Positions 6,161 through 7,369 of a DNA stretch of 7,369 nucleotides are shown here, piece by piece; the stretch's first letter is position 1, and each line of letters begins with the position of its first letter. The DNA is from Acidobacteriota bacterium. Its GTDB lineage: Bacteria > Acidobacteriota > Blastocatellia > RBC074. The position numbers were made by a program, and so were the translations under genes. The stretch spans positions 1-7,369 of the forward strand of contig JABFSD010000726.1 in the NCBI GenBank assembly GCA_013140935.1, written 5' to 3'. Below the pieces are notes generated by a model. That model made no database searches, was not told the DNA's origin, and saw only the letters and a list, made by a program, of their open reading frames with translations.

Positions 6161-6236
6161 GACAGGATTGACAGGATGAGGCGAAAGCATGGCAATGATT
6201 GCCTTTGCTCAATCCTGTCCATCCTGAAAATCCTGC
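6161..6236. repeat. Palindromic CAGGAT array with 9-base period
   Basis: Two CAGGAT units (6163-6168 and 6172-6177) face three inverted ATCCTG units (6212-6217, 6221-6226 and 6230-6235). Units in each arm start 9 bases apart. Between them is a perfect small palindrome, GGCAAT-G-ATTGCC (6191-6203), flanked by GCGAAA and TTTGC, which also pair with one bulge. The whole block could fold into one long hairpin. It lies in the 191-base gap between the two paralogous small genes. No T-run follows directly. It resembles dispersed intergenic repeats based on ACAGGATTNACAGGAT; a mobile palindrome or mRNA-processing structure is plausible. Confidence 0.75.
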
Positions 6237-6254
6237 CCAATTCTTTTTGCTTTT

Positions 6255-6259
6255 AGGAG
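6255..6259 (+). promoter_or_regulatory. Ribosome binding site that sets the start of the 131-residue protein
   Basis: AGGAG at 6255-6259, eight bases before ATG 6268, is the strongest Shine-Dalgarno sequence in the window. It rules out the longer in-frame reading from 6199, which would translate the CAGGAT repeat and has no such site. Confidence 0.7.
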
Positions 6260-6267
6260 ACGACTTC

Positions 6268-6663
6268 ATGGACATGGAAGAGTTGATGAAAGACGCGGAC
6301 TGGAAAACGCTGCGCGAATTGCATCCGGGGATCAGAGATCGGTTCTGCCAGCGGCATTTAGATCACGTCAGCAAAATGATTAACACGACGAAGGTGGGTG
6401 CCTATCAGCGTTACCAAGACATCACCGCCCTGATGAAAAGTTTTCAAAACCTGATGAATCTGTTTTTCGCCGACTTCAAACGTTCTGACGGGTTGATGAA
6501 ACTCGCCGGGATGCGCGAAGCGAAGCTGGTGACGGATGAAGAATACGCGCTGTTTAGCGCAGAAGCGCGCGCCTGGGTCGAAGAGTTTTTAACGCTGGGG
6601 CCTTCAAAAGAGGAACTTCAGCAAGAAGTAATGGCAGCGCGCAAGGCCGCCGACCGCAAATAA
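6268..6663 (+). CDS. Small protein of unknown function, longer tandem paralogue
   Basis: This 131-residue, mainly helical soluble protein begins MDMEELMKDADWKTLRELHP. It is the longer relative of the 92-residue protein at 5798-6076, sharing DADW, RELHP, RDRFCQRHL, ADFKRSDGL (68-76) and VTDEEYALFSAEARAWVEEF (88-107). It additionally has a middle section (about residues 34-66, including RYQDITALMKSFQNLMNLFF) and a charged C-terminal helix (GPSKEELQQEVMAARKAADRK) that could form a short coiled coil. ATG 6274 is a possible alternative start. Only two bases separate its stop codon from the ATG of permease 2, and that permease has no good ribosome binding site of its own. Translation of the permease may therefore depend on this gene. 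I do not recognise a named family. Confidence 0.8.
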   Translation: MDMEELMKDADWKTLRELHPGIRDRFCQRHLDHVSKMINTTKVGAYQRYQDITALMKSFQNLMNLFFADFKRSDGLMKLAGMREAKLVTDEEYALFSAEARAWVEEFLTLGPSKEELQQEVMAARKAADRK

Positions 6664-6665
6664 AA

Positions 6666-7369
6666 ATGACGGTTCAGCAACCAATTCACCAACGGCTTTT
6701 CCCCAATCACGAATGGGCGCTGCTCATCGTGTTGTTGCTGGAAGTCACCGTATTCAGTTTCACCGGCAACAATTTTCTCACGCGCGCAAATGGCTTTGAG
6801 TTGATTCGCCTCAGCGTAGAAATCGGTTTGCTCGCGCTGGCGCTCACGCCGGTCATCATCACGGGCGGCATTGATCTTTCAGTAGGTTCGATGATGGGTT
6901 TGTCAGCAATTGCCTGTGGCTGGATGTGGAAAGTTGCCGGTTTGCCGATCTGGTTGAGCGTGGCGCTGACTTTGTTAGTTGGGTTGCTAGGTGGAGGCTT
7001 GAATGCGCTGTTGATCGCTCGGCTCAAACTGCCGCCGCTGATCGTCACCTTGGGAACGTTTTCGCTCTTTCGCGGCCTGGCCGAAGGCATCACAGGCGGC
7101 ATAGCCAATTACAGCGGTTTCCCATCGTCGTTTCTGTTTCTTGGTCAGGGGTATTGGCTCGGCTTTCTGCCGCCGCAAACGTTGATACTGATTGCGGCAG
7201 CGGTCTTTTACTTTCTACTGATGCATCGAACAGTGATTGGCCGGAGCATTTATGCCATTGGCTTTTCAGCCGAAGGCGCGCGCTTCGCCGGAATTCCAGT
7301 CGCCAAACGAACCGCTCTGGTTTACGTGCTTTCAGGTTTGGCGGCTAGTCTGGCCGCTGTAATTTACGT
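6666..7369 (+). CDS. Sugar ABC transporter permease 2 (RhaQ/LsrD-like), 3' end beyond window
   Basis: The frame from ATG 6666 is open to the window edge and gives 234 residues; related permeases run about 320-340, so roughly 90-100 are missing. It belongs to the same BPD_transp_2 permease family as the 4817-5776 product and would pair with it as the second channel half. Hydrophobic segments alternate throughout (for example 17-32, 52-66, 96-117, 170-186 and 216-234). The hallmark GGIDLSVGS is at 67-75, and the ATPase-contact loop GRSIYAIGFSAEGARFAGI is at 192-210. The N-terminal region EWALLIVLLLEVTVFSFTG with LALTPVIITGGIDLSVGS resembles my memory of rhamnose permease RhaQ, with LsrD as alternative. 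The start lies two bases after the preceding stop codon. A sugar-binding protein gene would be expected just downstream. Confidence 0.92.
   Translation, partial: MTVQQPIHQRLFPNHEWALLIVLLLEVTVFSFTGNNFLTRANGFELIRLSVEIGLLALALTPVIITGGIDLSVGSMMGLSAIACGWMWKVAGLPIWLSVALTLLVGLLGGGLNALLIARLKLPPLIVTLGTFSLFRGLAEGITGGIANYSGFPSSFLFLGQGYWLGFLPPQTLILIAAAVFYFLLMHRTVIGRSIYAIGFSAEGARFAGIPVAKRTALVYVLSGLAASLAAVIY

Noticed and set aside
6199..6267. Longer N-terminus for the 131-residue protein, beginning at ATG 6199.
   Set aside because: It would translate the CAGGAT repeat and lacks a ribosome binding site, while a strong AGGAG precedes ATG 6268 and the paralogue starts at the equivalent point.
1..7369. CRISPR array, tRNA or rRNA gene, and transposase or integrase gene.
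   Set aside because: No regularly spaced identical direct repeats with spacers, no tRNA-like or rRNA-like sequence, and no recombinase motif was found in any frame.

Overview
This window is a densely packed bacterial segment with every supported gene on the + strand. Most of it is moderately GC-rich. Three things suggest an environmental bacterium with a repeat-rich genome: a secreted neutral-ceramidase-like protein, a rhamnose-type ABC importer and several unrelated palindromic intergenic repeats. My guess is Acidobacteriota or a similar phylum, but no marker gene here proves it.

Left part (1-2021). The window opens in the last 40 codons of an unidentified gene. A perfect 12-bp-arm hairpin (133-159) follows its stop codon. 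Next comes a type II toxin-antitoxin pair: a small Phd/YefM- or RelB-like antitoxin (178-384) overlapping a RelE/ParE-family toxin (365-625). The toxin overlaps a secreted protein of the neutral/alkaline ceramidase N-terminal family (618-2021), whose Shine-Dalgarno sequence and start codon lie inside the toxin gene. The ceramidase-like protein keeps the likely zinc ligands but lacks the nucleophilic serine of true neutral ceramidases.

Middle (2022-2290). A gene-free spacer of 269 bases is built from two nested inverted repeats: outer 27-bp imperfect arms and inner 37-bp perfect arms. It resembles a MITE- or REPIN-like element.

Right part (2291-7369). This is a CUT2-family sugar importer: a fused double-ATPase (2291-3760), a first permease (4817-5776) and a second permease (6666 to the window edge). 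The permease sequences resemble the RhaP/RhaQ and LsrC/LsrD groups, so L-rhamnose is the leading substrate guess. The substrate-binding protein is not in the window. The importer operon is interrupted twice. Between the ATPase and permease 1 lies an AT-richer gene (3816-4790). Its translation places Thr1, Asp17 and Lys33 (after Met removal) exactly as in proteasome beta-type Ntn-hydrolases. Between the two permeases lie two small paralogous proteins of unknown function (5798-6076 and 6268-6663), separated by a palindromic array of CAGGAT units with a 9-base period.

The most interesting signals are the proteasome-like orphan embedded in a sugar-transport operon, the small tandem paralogues wedged between the permeases, and the nested inverted-repeat element.
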